Positions 55,273-64,000 of a DNA stretch of 64,000 nucleotides are shown here, piece after piece. A model generated the notes under the pieces. That model was not told where the DNA came from. It made no database searches and worked only from the letters and a program-made list of their open reading frames with translations. The DNA is from Paenibacillaceae bacterium GAS479 (GTDB lineage: Bacteria > Bacillota > Bacilli > Paenibacillales > Paenibacillaceae). The position numbers and the translations under genes are program-made. The stretch is from the NCBI GenBank assembly GCA_900105225.1, contig LT629764.1, positions 4,360,501-4,424,500 on the forward strand, written 5' to 3'. The first letter of the stretch is position 1, and the number at the start of each line of letters is the position of its first letter.

Positions 55273-55749
55273 TCAATAAATTCTGAGCGTCGGAATTGGG
55301 CCGTTATTGCGTCCAATGTTGAGCTGTACATAATTAATGGCAACCGTCGACTCGATATTATAAAAATAACAATTTCGAACGTTTCCAACAAGAACGGTTA
55401 CCATTTGAAAACGAATCGTTCCGATAAATACAGTTCCATTATAAATTTGATAACCGCAACTACTGACTGCTCGTCTTATATCTTGTGAAAAATAATCCCT
55501 TCCTCCATCGGTTCCTAACCAGCTGTCTAAGGGCGGGGATTCGACAAATCCGTTAATTTCACGCAGCTGCAACCTTAAGTTAACCGAGTCATTAAGGACC
55601 AAAAAGGATTGTGTGTACTGCAATGCTGAAAAGTCGTCATCGTTAATACAGGTTTTGTAAAAGGTTTCTGTAACAATGACAAGCAGGATAAACAATACAA
55701 GAATAATACCTAGCTTACAGTCTTTGAAATCAATGCCTGTGCTTTTCAT
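55273..55749 (-). CDS. Unrecognised anchored or secreted protein
   Basis: 158 residues. One N-terminal membrane segment (residues about 13-30), then a beta-rich extracellular part with three Cys (C-I-N-D-D-D; S-S-C-G-Y; R-N-C-Y-F-Y). GGAGGG precedes the ATG, so translation looks real. I recognise no family. It stands alone, between a terminator and the N-acetyltransferase relic. Possible roles (cell-surface or spore-coat component) are guesses and not shown by the sequence. Confidence 0.6.
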   Translation of the reverse strand: MKSTGIDFKDCKLGIILVLFILLVIVTETFYKTCINDDDFSALQYTQSFLVLNDSVNLRLQLREINGFVESPPLDSWLGTDGGRDYFSQDIRRAVSSCGYQIYNGTVFIGTIRFQMVTVLVGNVRNCYFYNIESTVAINYVQLNIGRNNGPIPTLRIY

Positions 55750-55922
55750 ATTATGTTCCCTCCAAACAATGAATTAATACATAGTATGTGAAAATCATAG
55801 AGGGGTTCGGGCTACTTGAATCTTAATATTAAATCATCGCAAAATACGCACGGTCCAGTGATAGAGCCAAGGCTTTTTGCATCACTGCTTTTCATCCTTC
55901 GATTGCTGGTCTTGAAACAGTT

Positions 55923-56267
55923 TCACGCCCATTTCCTCAAGTGGTAAGTTATGCGCGTATCGAACGTCCAGTTCATTTCAGTCAGCTCTTTTCCGTCCAC
56001 CGACCGGTGATATGTGTATGTTCCGGGTTCATCTCCTGGGCGCAGCCGTATTTCTATGCCGCCGTAATGGGCCACTTTATGGGGATCTGTCTCCAATCGA
56101 ACGGGTTCAAAAAGAGGGGCGCTGTTTCCGCAATCCACGTACATTTCTTCTTGTTCATCTGGGAGTTGGACGAGCAGCGCAACATGCCCGCCGCCCAATA
56201 AAGCATACCGGCTATGAAATCCAAGTCGATTCAACAACTCGTGGAGACTGCTGTTTATGATTTCCAC
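55923..56267 (-). pseudogene. Truncated arylamine N-acetyltransferase (NAT) remnant
   Basis: 114 codons from a GTG. The sequence resembles the middle of NAT enzymes: N-S-S-L-H-E-L-L-N-R-L-G-F, then G-G-G-H-V-A-L-L-V (catalytic His region) and M-Y-V-D-C-G-N (catalytic Asp region), P-V-R-L-E. The N-terminal domain with the catalytic Cys is missing: an in-frame stop (TAG) lies five codons before the GTG, and R-K-N-F-E-V-E replaces the usual R-G-G-x-C-x-E. The last third of the enzyme is also absent. No Shine-Dalgarno is seen. Confidence 0.55.
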
Positions 56268-56389
56268 CTCGAAATTTTTCCGCTAAATACATCCTAACTA
56301 ATCCTTTACAGGAAATGGGGATTGTTATATTATCTAATAGGACACTGAAAGGTGTCGGATTAAAAACCATGAAATGGGCGGGGATTTAA

Positions 56390-56749
56390 ATGTATATACT
56401 AACGATTGTTCTTCAAAGTTGGCTGCTTTTCTCGATGGCATTTTTCGGTGTAAGCAAGATTACCGGAGCCCAGCATCAGGTGGAACTGTTTGACTCGATC
56501 AAACTTCCTCAGTGGTTTCGCGTCATCACCGGTTATGTTCAAATTGTCGGAGCCGTAGGACTCGTAATTGGCTACTGGTATCCGGGAGTTGCTGCGTGGT
56601 CTGCAGTACTGATCGGCGCTATGATGCTGGTGGCGGTTGCCACACATCTTAGAGTTAAACATCCGATCGGAAAAATGATACCGGCTTTGTTAAATCTTTT
56701 CATTGCTGTTGCAGTCGTAATTTTATATGCAGATCAATTTTCTCATTAG
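56390..56749 (+). CDS. DoxX-like membrane protein
   Basis: 119 residues, four hydrophobic helices: F-S-M-A-F-F-G-V-S-K-I-T-G at the end of helix 1, W-F-R-V-I-T-G-Y-V-Q-I-V-G-A-V-G-L-V-I-G in helix 2. This is the pattern of the DoxX/DoxX-like family, membrane proteins of loosely defined redox-related roles. Monocistronic, with a strong terminator. Confidence 0.8.
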   Translation: MYILTIVLQSWLLFSMAFFGVSKITGAQHQVELFDSIKLPQWFRVITGYVQIVGAVGLVIGYWYPGVAAWSAVLIGAMMLVAVATHLRVKHPIGKMIPALLNLFIAVAVVILYADQFSH

Positions 56750-56765
56750 CTGCACGAACAAAAGC

Positions 56766-56810
56766 AAGACGGGAGGAGACTGAGCCAAGCTCAGTCTCCT
56801 CCCGTCTTTT
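56766..56810 (+). terminator. Terminator after the DoxX-like gene
   Basis: Perfect 20-bp stem (56766-56785 with 56789-56808) with a 3-base loop and TTTT. The 218 bases from here to the kinase gene show no feature I can name. Confidence 0.9.
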
Positions 56811-57028
56811 CTGTAAATGCTATTATCGAATCTCTTTCAATACGGTCTTTGGAGCTTATGGGACAGCCCCGTATGGTAACGGCCCATCGTTGAAAACATA
56901 CTACTAATCGTTGTTCAGCTATATGTTCGGGCTAGAGACTGACCTCTACACTTGAATGAATAGGTCCTCGCTTGTCGAATGCTGTCGAGTTATTATTATA
57001 GACAAACATCAATAAATGAAGCGGCGGG

Positions 57029-58792
57029 ATGGATATGAGGCGGTTGTTAGCTATTCGCAACTATATTCCTTTTACTTACAAAATGATGATTCCTTATCTT
57101 GTGCTCGTACTAATTACGGATGCGGTCATTGGGTATGTTTCCTACTCGATGCTCGTCCAATCCCGCACGGAGGTCACGAAGACGGGTATCCGCGCGGCGC
57201 TGGACCAGACGAGGAACAATGTTGAATATCGGATGGCCGAGATCCAGGGGATGTCCGATCTGATATTTGGCAGCCTGTCTTTCCAGCGCGCCTTGCAAAC
57301 AAAAGGTGAACGCTTGACGATGTACTACACGATGCTTGATGAAATCATTCCACAGCTAGAGGAACCACTCAAGCTGATTGGTAGTCCAATCCGGATCATT
57401 TTGTACACGGACAATAAGGACATCTGGGAAGTGGGAGGCAGGTCTCTCGATAAACCAATTAAGGAAAGTGATTACTTCGTGCGTAAGTTATCCATGCTGG
57501 AAAACAGCAACTGGTTCCCTCCATTTCGGGCCGCGAAAAAGGATAATTTATGGCTTCAGGCTGACGTGGATACAAAACTGGGGAATTTTTCTCATTTCCG
57601 TCGCTTGATATCTTACACCGATTATGAGACGGTTATCGGCTACATCCGGATCATAATCAATTTCGATAGCTTGCTCGGCAATCTGGTCCTTGATCCCAAT
57701 GAGCGGGGAATGGTACTGCGGGTGGTGGACACCTCCTCCGGAGGTATTTTGTATTCACGCGGAGCTGAGCTGGAAGCAAGCGGGACAAGCGATTATCTCA
57801 GCTTGCGCGAAGCCATTCCCGAAACGCCATATGCCATCGAGGTATTAGTTCCGAATGAGTATTTGAACAATGATGCGGAAGAGCTACAGTGGATCATCGG
57901 GCTGATTTGCGCGGCAAGCTTTGTGCTAATGGCTCTGATCGGGTTCCTCGTGGCCAGTCTATCAGGCAAAAAAATGAAACGGATCGTCTCGCATGTCCGC
58001 TCGTTCCAGCAAGGCGACCTTCGCCAGCGGATCGACTTCACCGGCAATGACGAATTCGTACTCATTGCCCATTCTTTCAACCGGATGGCGTCGAGCATTC
58101 AGGAGCTCATCCAGAGCGTCTACGAGCAGGGGCTCCAGAAAAAACAGGCGGAGCTGGAGGCGCTGCAGGCGCAAATCAATCCTCATTTTTTGTACAATGC
58201 GCTATCGACGATCAGCAGTCTCACGAACCTCGGAGAACCGCAGAAGGTAACCGAGATGGTTAAAGGACTTGCTCAATTTTACCGATTGACCTTGAATGAG
58301 GGCCAAGTGCTTATTCCGCTCGAGAAAGAGCTTGAGCAGGTGCAGGCTTACTTGGGCATTCAGAAAGTAAAACATGCCGACGGGTTCCAGGTGTATATCG
58401 AGATGGACCCGGAGATCCGCGATGTGAAAATCATTAAATTGCTGCTGCAACCTTTTGTAGAAAATGTGTTCAAGCATGCTTGGTTTGGAGAGACGATCGC
58501 AATTCGCATAACTGCGAAGCGGGATGGGGATCGGCTGGAATTGAAGGTGATCGATAACGGGATCGGGATGAAGAAAGAGCAAGTCGACAAAGTGTTACGC
58601 AGCTCGATCCAATCCAATACGTACGGGCTGAAAAATGTAGAAGATCGAATCAAGCTCCGGTATGGACCCCAATATGGCGTTCGGATTGCCAGCATCTATG
58701 GCGGTGGTACAACGGTTCAAATATTGCTGCCGCTGCACACGGAACTATATAAGGAGCGCACCGATTCGGAGTATGTCGGATATCGCGCGTAA
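57029..58792 (+). CDS. YesM-type sensor histidine kinase
   Basis: 587 residues. Two membrane helices (about 18-40 and 288-310) flank an extracellular sensor domain. Then a HAMP domain (S-G-K-K-M-K-R-I-V; F-N-R-M), the His_kinase region Q-A-Q-I-N-P-H-F-L-Y-N-A-L with H386, and an ATPase domain with N box Q-P-F-V-E-N-V and G box G-I-G-M. This family usually senses extracellular oligosaccharides together with a YesN-type regulator. It stands 15 bases before that regulator, with an importer operon next. Confidence 0.92.
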   Translation: MDMRRLLAIRNYIPFTYKMMIPYLVLVLITDAVIGYVSYSMLVQSRTEVTKTGIRAALDQTRNNVEYRMAEIQGMSDLIFGSLSFQRALQTKGERLTMYYTMLDEIIPQLEEPLKLIGSPIRIILYTDNKDIWEVGGRSLDKPIKESDYFVRKLSMLENSNWFPPFRAAKKDNLWLQADVDTKLGNFSHFRRLISYTDYETVIGYIRIIINFDSLLGNLVLDPNERGMVLRVVDTSSGGILYSRGAELEASGTSDYLSLREAIPETPYAIEVLVPNEYLNNDAEELQWIIGLICAASFVLMALIGFLVASLSGKKMKRIVSHVRSFQQGDLRQRIDFTGNDEFVLIAHSFNRMASSIQELIQSVYEQGLQKKQAELEALQAQINPHFLYNALSTISSLTNLGEPQKVTEMVKGLAQFYRLTLNEGQVLIPLEKELEQVQAYLGIQKVKHADGFQVYIEMDPEIRDVKIIKLLLQPFVENVFKHAWFGETIAIRITAKRDGDRLELKVIDNGIGMKKEQVDKVLRSSIQSNTYGLKNVEDRIKLRYGPQYGVRIASIYGGGTTVQILLPLHTELYKERTDSEYVGYRA

Positions 58793-58807
58793 AGGAGCAT
58801 AGATACG

Positions 58808-60409
58808 ATGGACATTACGATTTTGCTCGTGGACGATGAAGCAATTGATCTAGAATGGCTGCGGGTTAGGGTGGAAAACAGCGGGTATGGGGCACTGAAG
58901 ATTGCAGGAACGGCGAGGAGTGGATTTGCCGCACTGAAGCTAATGGAACAAGAGCGAATCGACATCATTCTGTCCGATATACGCATGCCAATTATGACGG
59001 GGACGGAATTTGCGCGTAAGGCGAAGGAGATCAATCCGGCCGTTCATATCGTGTTCATCAGTGGACATGAAGATTTTGGGTACGCTAAGGAAGCAATCCA
59101 GCTGAATGCCGCCGGGTATTTGCTGAAGCCTGTAGCGGACAACGAACTGAACGAAATGATTGCGAATTTATGCATGAAGGTGGAAGCCGAGCGGGAAGTC
59201 AACTCCTCTGTGACGGAAGCGGTGTCCCTCATTCAGCGGGAGGTATTGCTGCGCTGGTTCCGTAATGCATCGCCAGAACATGCGGAAGAGCGTGTACAGC
59301 GCTTTTTGGACCCGCTGCTACGGGAAGGCTCTGCGGTAGCGCTTATCGAGGTAGACGATCTAGAGTATAATACAAAATCCATTTCGATCGAGGAACGGCG
59401 TAAGCTGCTGCTAGACGTGGAGCAGTTTATTCAGGAATTTGTACACAATAACCGACTAGGTGTCTTTATGACTGGTTTTGACAATCGCTCCCTGTTGTTG
59501 ATCACGCTCGAAGAGCAAATATGCCGCCCGGTTCTGGAAAAGATGGTTGGGATGTTCGGCCGAGTGTTCCCATTCACGATTACGATTGGACTTGGTCGGT
59601 TTGCGCTGGCATCGGAAGGGCTCCATGATTCTTACGGCCAGGCAGAATCTGCGCTGAATACAAAATGGATATTAGGTAAAAACAAAATCATTATCCAGGA
59701 CAAGCTAGACAAGCTAGCTCCGTCCCCTCCGCCTCCTGAATCTGGGCTTCCAGCGGAAGTGGATCTAGTTGTCGACGAGATGCTCCCAGCGATGCTGGAA
59801 TACGATCTCGTCAAAATTGATGACAGTCTAATGCGTCTGTTCCGGCAAGATAACGATGCGCAGCCCCTTCCTAAGAGTGCGTCGTACGATCTCATCTTTC
59901 GGATGACCTCCAAGCTGCATGCTGACTTGAAACATAGGAATGAGAATTTGTATGAGCTACTGGATTGGGAGTCACATATGCCGCTAGTACTTTTCGAATT
60001 CGAAACGATCCATGATCTGATTTCATGGCTGCGGCGGAAGTTTTTTGAGGTGTCGGAGATGTTGTTCCTGAAACAGCGGAGGCAGGAGCGCAAGCTGATT
60101 GGGGATATTACGAAATACGTGGAGGAACGGCTGGAATTTAAGGTGACACTAAGGGAAGTCGCCGCACGCTTCGAATTCACGCCGAATTACCTTGGTCAGC
60201 TGTTCCGTGCGGAGACAGGTGTAGCATTCAGCGATTTTTTGAACGATATGCGGATGAAGAGGGCCTGTGCGCTGCTCGATGATCCACGGATGAAAGTATA
60301 TGAAATTGCCGACCGAATTGGCTACAAAAATATTATTTATTTCAACCGGCAGTTCAAGCAAGTAACGGGTATGACTCCTGGCGAGTACCGGAAAAAGAAT
60401 AAAATTTAA
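58808..60409 (+). CDS. YesN-type response regulator with AraC output domain
   Basis: 533 residues. Receiver domain with D9-D10, phospho-acceptor D57 (I-L-S-D-I-R-M-P) and K107 (L-L-K-P). A middle region of about 280 residues typical of this family, then a C-terminal AraC-type pair of helix-turn-helix motifs (F-T-P-N-Y-L-G-Q-L-F; I-G-Y-K-N-I-I-Y-F-N-R-Q-F-K; T-P-G-E-Y-R). Most likely activates the importer operon starting 100 bases downstream. Confidence 0.93.
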   Translation: MDITILLVDDEAIDLEWLRVRVENSGYGALKIAGTARSGFAALKLMEQERIDIILSDIRMPIMTGTEFARKAKEINPAVHIVFISGHEDFGYAKEAIQLNAAGYLLKPVADNELNEMIANLCMKVEAEREVNSSVTEAVSLIQREVLLRWFRNASPEHAEERVQRFLDPLLREGSAVALIEVDDLEYNTKSISIEERRKLLLDVEQFIQEFVHNNRLGVFMTGFDNRSLLLITLEEQICRPVLEKMVGMFGRVFPFTITIGLGRFALASEGLHDSYGQAESALNTKWILGKNKIIIQDKLDKLAPSPPPPESGLPAEVDLVVDEMLPAMLEYDLVKIDDSLMRLFRQDNDAQPLPKSASYDLIFRMTSKLHADLKHRNENLYELLDWESHMPLVLFEFETIHDLISWLRRKFFEVSEMLFLKQRRQERKLIGDITKYVEERLEFKVTLREVAARFEFTPNYLGQLFRAETGVAFSDFLNDMRMKRACALLDDPRMKVYEIADRIGYKNIIYFNRQFKQVTGMTPGEYRKKNKI

Positions 60410-60510
60410 AGTGACGGATCGTAGAATTTGGTTTACTTTTCGTTGATCTGCTGAATTATGTTCCATCTCTCGGCTCCCTATAATTAAGACCAGAGAGAGG
60501 AGAGATCAGC

Positions 60511-61437
60511 ATGAGTGAAAGACGACACCGGTTTTGGCATGACGTGGTTAAATACAGAACCCTGCTGCTAATGCTGGCGCCCGCCGTACTGTTGTTCTTC
60601 TTGTTCAGTTACATCCCGATGAGCGGAATTGTAATCGCGTTCAAGAGATTCGATTATGTTGGCGGTGTGTTTGGCAGCCCTTGGGTTGGATTTGATAACT
60701 TTAAGTTTTTCTTTCAGTCGGGTGACGCCTGGCGTGTAACCCGCAATACAGTTTTGTACAATGTGGGCTTCATCATACTCGGCAATCTGCTTCCTATGAT
60801 AACGGCGATTCTGCTGTTCGAAGTAGGAGGCAAATGGTTCCGCAAGTTAACCCAATCGATGCTCTTCCTACCTTACTTCATTTCCTGGGTCGTTGTTGGT
60901 TCAATCGCTTACAACTTCTTCAGCTACGATGTAGGTACGATCAACGGTTTGCTGAAGTGGATCGGCTTGGATCCTATTGACATTTACAATACACCTGCTT
61001 ATTGGCCGGTCATACTGCTTCTAGTGCACACCTGGAAAACACTCGGGTATGGAACAGTTATGTATTTAGCCGCAATTACGAGCATCGATAAAGAGATGTA
61101 TGAGGCGGCCGAGATGGATGGAGCCAATGTGTTCCAGCGGATTCTCCATGTAACCGTTCCGAATTTGTACCCAACGTTAATCATTCTGGTGCTTTTGGCC
61201 ATCGGTAACATTTTCCAAGGGGACTTCGGCATGTTCTACAACATGATCGGCAACAATGGTCTGCTGTTCTCCTCAACGGACGTAATTGACACCTTCGTAT
61301 TCAGACTACTTATCGGCTCCAACGAAATCGGTATGTCAGCAGCAGCAGGCGTTTATCAATCGGTTCTCGGTTTTGTGACGATTTTGCTGGCAAACTACGC
61401 AGTACGCAAATATGACAAAGAACGCGCACTATTCTAA
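60511..61437 (+). CDS. Oligosaccharide ABC importer permease, LplB type
   Basis: 308 residues, six membrane helices. EAA loop Y-E-A-A-E-M-D-G-A-N ... V-T-V-P-N-L near residue 205. The N terminus (L-L-L-M-L-A-P-A-V-L-L-F-F-L-F-S-Y-I-P-M-S-G) is typical of the LplB/YteP group used for pectin-like or other plant oligosaccharides. AGAGAGGAGAG precedes the ATG; a TATAAT box at 60479-60484 with a weak TTATGT -35 lies upstream, suiting an activator-dependent promoter. Confidence 0.93.
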   Translation: MSERRHRFWHDVVKYRTLLLMLAPAVLLFFLFSYIPMSGIVIAFKRFDYVGGVFGSPWVGFDNFKFFFQSGDAWRVTRNTVLYNVGFIILGNLLPMITAILLFEVGGKWFRKLTQSMLFLPYFISWVVVGSIAYNFFSYDVGTINGLLKWIGLDPIDIYNTPAYWPVILLLVHTWKTLGYGTVMYLAAITSIDKEMYEAAEMDGANVFQRILHVTVPNLYPTLIILVLLAIGNIFQGDFGMFYNMIGNNGLLFSSTDVIDTFVFRLLIGSNEIGMSAAAGVYQSVLGFVTILLANYAVRKYDKERALF

Positions 61438-61451
61438 TTAGGAGGGATTGC

Positions 61452-62351
61452 ATGAGCGCAGCAGCCGTAAAACACAGTAAAGACCGCATTCTATTGTCGG
61501 TCATCGGATACACCTTGCTAGCCATCCTGGCTTTCCTATGTGTGGTGCCGTTCATTCTCATTCTGTCGTCATCATTTACGGACGAGAACACCATCCGCAT
61601 GGAAGGATACAAGTTCATTCCAACGGTATTCTCCACCGAAGCTTACAAGCTGCTGTTCGAGTATCCAGAGGCGATGATTCGTGCTTATGGCGTGACTCTG
61701 ATGGTAACTATTATTGGAACGATCGTCGGCCTCTTCCTTACGGCAATGAGTGCCTACGTGCTTTGCCGTAAGGACTTTAAATGGCGGAACCAATTCACCT
61801 TCTACTTCTTCTTCACAACACTGTTCAGCGGCGGTCTGGTGCCATGGTACCTGCTGATCACGAACTACTTGCAGTGGAAGGATACGTTGACAGTGTTGAT
61901 TGTGCCTTCGTTGATGAGCGTGTTCTACATGATCGTCATGAGAACATTCATGGCCGGTATTCCCGAGGCAATTACGGAATCGGCTAAAATCGACGGAGCA
62001 GGCGATTTCCGGATTTTCTTGCAGCTGATCATTCCGCTGTCCAAGCCAGCGCTCGCAACCATCGGGTTGTTCACCGCACTGAGGTATTGGAATGATTGGT
62101 ATATGGCGCTGCTGTTCATCTCTAAGGAAGAACTTGCGCCGCTGCAGTACTATCTCTATAAGATGCTTGGCAACATGGAAGGACTCCGCACGGCGATGCT
62201 CGGCTCAGGGGCTGGCGTTTCGATCGACATTCCCGGTGAAAGCCTTAAGATGGCCATGACGGTCGTTGCTTGCGGCCCGATCTTGTTCGCTTACCCGTTC
62301 ATTCAAAAATACTTCGTACAAGGCTTGACGGTTGGCGCAGTTAAAGGATGA
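61452..62351 (+). CDS. Oligosaccharide ABC importer permease, LplC/YtcP type
   Basis: 299 residues, six membrane helices. EAA loop E-S-A-K-I-D-G-A-G ... I-I-P-L-S-K near residue 185; C terminus K-Y-F-V-Q-G-L-T-V-G-A-V-K-G. Starts 14 bases after the first permease with AGGAGGG upstream. Forms the translocation channel with the LplB-type partner; the ATPase is not encoded here. Confidence 0.93.
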   Translation: MSAAAVKHSKDRILLSVIGYTLLAILAFLCVVPFILILSSSFTDENTIRMEGYKFIPTVFSTEAYKLLFEYPEAMIRAYGVTLMVTIIGTIVGLFLTAMSAYVLCRKDFKWRNQFTFYFFFTTLFSGGLVPWYLLITNYLQWKDTLTVLIVPSLMSVFYMIVMRTFMAGIPEAITESAKIDGAGDFRIFLQLIIPLSKPALATIGLFTALRYWNDWYMALLFISKEELAPLQYYLYKMLGNMEGLRTAMLGSGAGVSIDIPGESLKMAMTVVACGPILFAYPFIQKYFVQGLTVGAVKG

Positions 62352-62409
62352 TCTCAGGGAAACCTGGTTTATCAACATAGCGTTACTATTCATACAAGGG
62401 GGAAACAAC

Positions 62410-63987
62410 ATGATTAAACGGAGCAAACGTCATCTTGGTCTTGCAGTAACGAGCATGCTTGCTGCAACGATGGTACTAAGCGCTTGTGGTCAAGCGAACA
62501 ACGCCGGGAATAACAGCCCGGCGGCAAACAACTCGGCTACGAGCAATACGACGAATACCGGAGAACAAGGAAATACCGCAGCTGACACTTCTACGGAAGT
62601 AAAGCTGAAACTGGTCTTGCTCGGTGCTAAACCGGCTGATTATGATGCAGTGTTCGCCGAGATTAATAAAAACCTTAAAGAGAAAATCAACGCGACGGTT
62701 GAAGCTGAATTCCTGGCCTGGTCCGACTGGAGCCAAAAATATCCGCTGAAATTCGCGGCGAACGAAGATTTCGACATCATTTATACGTCTAACTGGGCTC
62801 AATATTCCGATCAAGCAACCAAAGGTGGTTTCTTGGAGCTGACGGATGATCTGCTCTCGAAATATGCTCCGCAAACATGGGCGGCCATGCCAAAAGTGAA
62901 ATGGGATCAAGCCCGCATCAACGGCAAAGTTTACATGATTCCTTCCAACAAAGCGAATGAGTTCACGGACAAGCTCGTCCTCATCCGCGACGATCTGCGC
63001 GAGAAGTACGGTCTGGAGCCAGTAAACAGCCCGGAAACGTATGCGGCTTATTTGAAAGCGGTCGCAAAGAACGAAAAAGGCATGACACCGTACGGCCTGG
63101 AGTCGGCCGAGACGAGCACTCATAACTTAGACAAGCAACTGCTTGTACAGAAAAACAATTGGAAAGAATTCACAGGTCTTCCGTTCACCGTTAAGACGGA
63201 TGACGCAAAAGCCCAAGTGTTCAATATGTACGAAACGCCTGAGTTCGATCAGCTTCTAACGTACTATAAAGATCTCGCGGACAACGGCGGCTGGTCGAGA
63301 AACGCGCTGACAAGCAAGAGCAGCACGACGGATGACTTTAAAGCAGGCAAAGTTGCTTCGATGTCGCATAACGTAACGGCGCTTGGCGGCGTTATGGCGG
63401 ACGCTCTAAAAGCGCATCCGGACTGGAAGCTGGCGCTTGCCGATCTGTCCCCGGATAGCAAAAAATCAGCTGCGATCTCCACGCAAAACGGCATGGCGAT
63501 TCACGCGACGTCCGAAAAAGCTGAGCGCGCTCTGATGGCGCTGGACCTGTTCCAAAACGACAAGCAGCTCCACGATCTTGTCATGTATGGTATCGCCGGT
63601 ACGAACTACACGCCTGAAGGCGACGACAAGTTCAGCAAAACGGACAAATATGCAAATTACAACAGCTTCTCGAACTGGGCATGGACTTCTACGCTGGACC
63701 GTGTAGATAGCAACTACCCGCAGGCATCGCAGGATATCGAGAAACAATGGGCTGGTAAAGTGTTCAACTACGAGTTGGAATCGTTTGTATTCGACAAAAC
63801 CAAAGTTGTAAACGAAGTGGCAAACGTCGGTAACGTTATGACTCGTTATCTGGCACCGCTTGAGTACGGCCTGATCAAAGATTTGGATAAAGGCAAAGCT
63901 GAACTGATCAAACAAATGAAAGCGGCAGGCTCGGATAAAATCCAAGCTGAGCTTCAAAGCCAAATTGACGCATTCCTTGCGAAATAA
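62410..63987 (+). CDS. Oligosaccharide ABC importer binding lipoprotein, LplA-like
   Basis: 525 residues from ATG 62410 (AAGGGGGAAAC upstream). Lipoprotein signal with L-S-A-C, followed by a long Asn/Thr/Ser-rich linker (about residues 28-60). Large extracellular binding protein of the LplA/YtcQ group (about 500 residues rather than 420): D-F-D-I-I-Y-T-S-N-W; K-V-Y-M-I-P-S-N-K; Y-D-A-V-F-A-E-I-N. Completes the YesMN-permease-binding protein module. The window ends 13 bases after its stop. Confidence 0.93.
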   Translation: MIKRSKRHLGLAVTSMLAATMVLSACGQANNAGNNSPAANNSATSNTTNTGEQGNTAADTSTEVKLKLVLLGAKPADYDAVFAEINKNLKEKINATVEAEFLAWSDWSQKYPLKFAANEDFDIIYTSNWAQYSDQATKGGFLELTDDLLSKYAPQTWAAMPKVKWDQARINGKVYMIPSNKANEFTDKLVLIRDDLREKYGLEPVNSPETYAAYLKAVAKNEKGMTPYGLESAETSTHNLDKQLLVQKNNWKEFTGLPFTVKTDDAKAQVFNMYETPEFDQLLTYYKDLADNGGWSRNALTSKSSTTDDFKAGKVASMSHNVTALGGVMADALKAHPDWKLALADLSPDSKKSAAISTQNGMAIHATSEKAERALMALDLFQNDKQLHDLVMYGIAGTNYTPEGDDKFSKTDKYANYNSFSNWAWTSTLDRVDSNYPQASQDIEKQWAGKVFNYELESFVFDKTKVVNEVANVGNVMTRYLAPLEYGLIKDLDKGKAELIKQMKAAGSDKIQAELQSQIDAFLAK

Positions 63988-64000
63988 CAACAAGGATCGT

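Overview
The window looks like a chromosomal segment of a Paenibacillus-type, endospore-forming member of the Bacillales. Three kinds of evidence support this. Housekeeping gene order matches Bacillus subtilis in several blocks: ybeY-dgkA-cdd-era-yqzL-recO-glyQS-yqfL-yqxD-dnaG-sigA-trmK-yqfO; typA-ylaH-ylaJ-ylaK; and ylbO(gerR)-panE-bshC. Bacillus-type families are present (YqzL, YpuI, YlaH, YhcN/YlaJ, RsfA, BshC, a glycyl T-box). Two sensor/transport blocks are of the YesMN / Lpl-Ytc style that Paenibacillus carries in large numbers. No plasmid, phage or rRNA genes are seen.

Layout. 1-14.3 kb: plus-strand core operons for rRNA maturation, undecaprenol phosphorylation, pyrimidine salvage, recombination repair, glycyl-tRNA synthesis (behind a complete T-box with its own promoter), replication primase, the main sigma factor and TrmK. 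14.3-14.8 kb: RNase P RNA, whose sequence follows the ancestral type A layout rather than the B. subtilis type B layout. 14.8-23.6 kb: secreted subtilase, YpuI, a DUF1540 protein whose ribosome-binding site sits inside a terminator hairpin, lytic transglycosylase, the cysteine desulfurase-ThiI pair, and two divergent TerC-like membrane proteins. 23.6-38.2 kb: TypA, YlaH, an LCP cell-wall ligase, a YlaJ lipoprotein, PIN-PhoH, a solute-binding-like protein with a probable CTG start, a secreted coiled-coil protein, DUF2626, RsfA, PanE, DUF3397, BshC and AhcY.

38.4-56.8 kb is the accessory part and is mostly more AT-rich. It opens with a large protein joining a seven-repeat SBBP beta-propeller to a collagen-like tail. 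Next come an SF0329-like protein and a GntR/LacI-type (AraR-like) repressor followed by a sugar importer; the repressor promoter and importer promoter carry matching inverted repeats. Then follow a decayed MFS exporter fragment, a CPBP membrane protease, a decayed tRNA-Ala, an ABC exporter with a YtrA-type GntR regulator, a divergent AgrA/AgrC-like two-component system, a large serine hydrolase, an alpha/beta hydrolase, an unknown anchored protein, an arylamine N-acetyltransferase remnant and a DoxX-like protein. The relics and base composition suggest a recombination-prone segment.

56.9-64 kb: a YesM/YesN-type two-component system directly upstream of an LplB/LplC-type permease pair and an LplA-like lipoprotein; this looks like a self-contained oligosaccharide sensing and uptake module. 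Neither sugar importer in the window has its own ATPase, so both probably borrow a shared MsmX-type ATPase encoded elsewhere.

I did not find one clearly new multi-gene defence or metabolic system. The best leads are the propeller-collagen fusion protein, the type A RNase P RNA in a Bacillales genome, the tRNA-Ala relic in the AT-rich patch, the paired operators of the AraR-like regulator, and the DUF1540 terminator that doubles as a ribosome-binding site.
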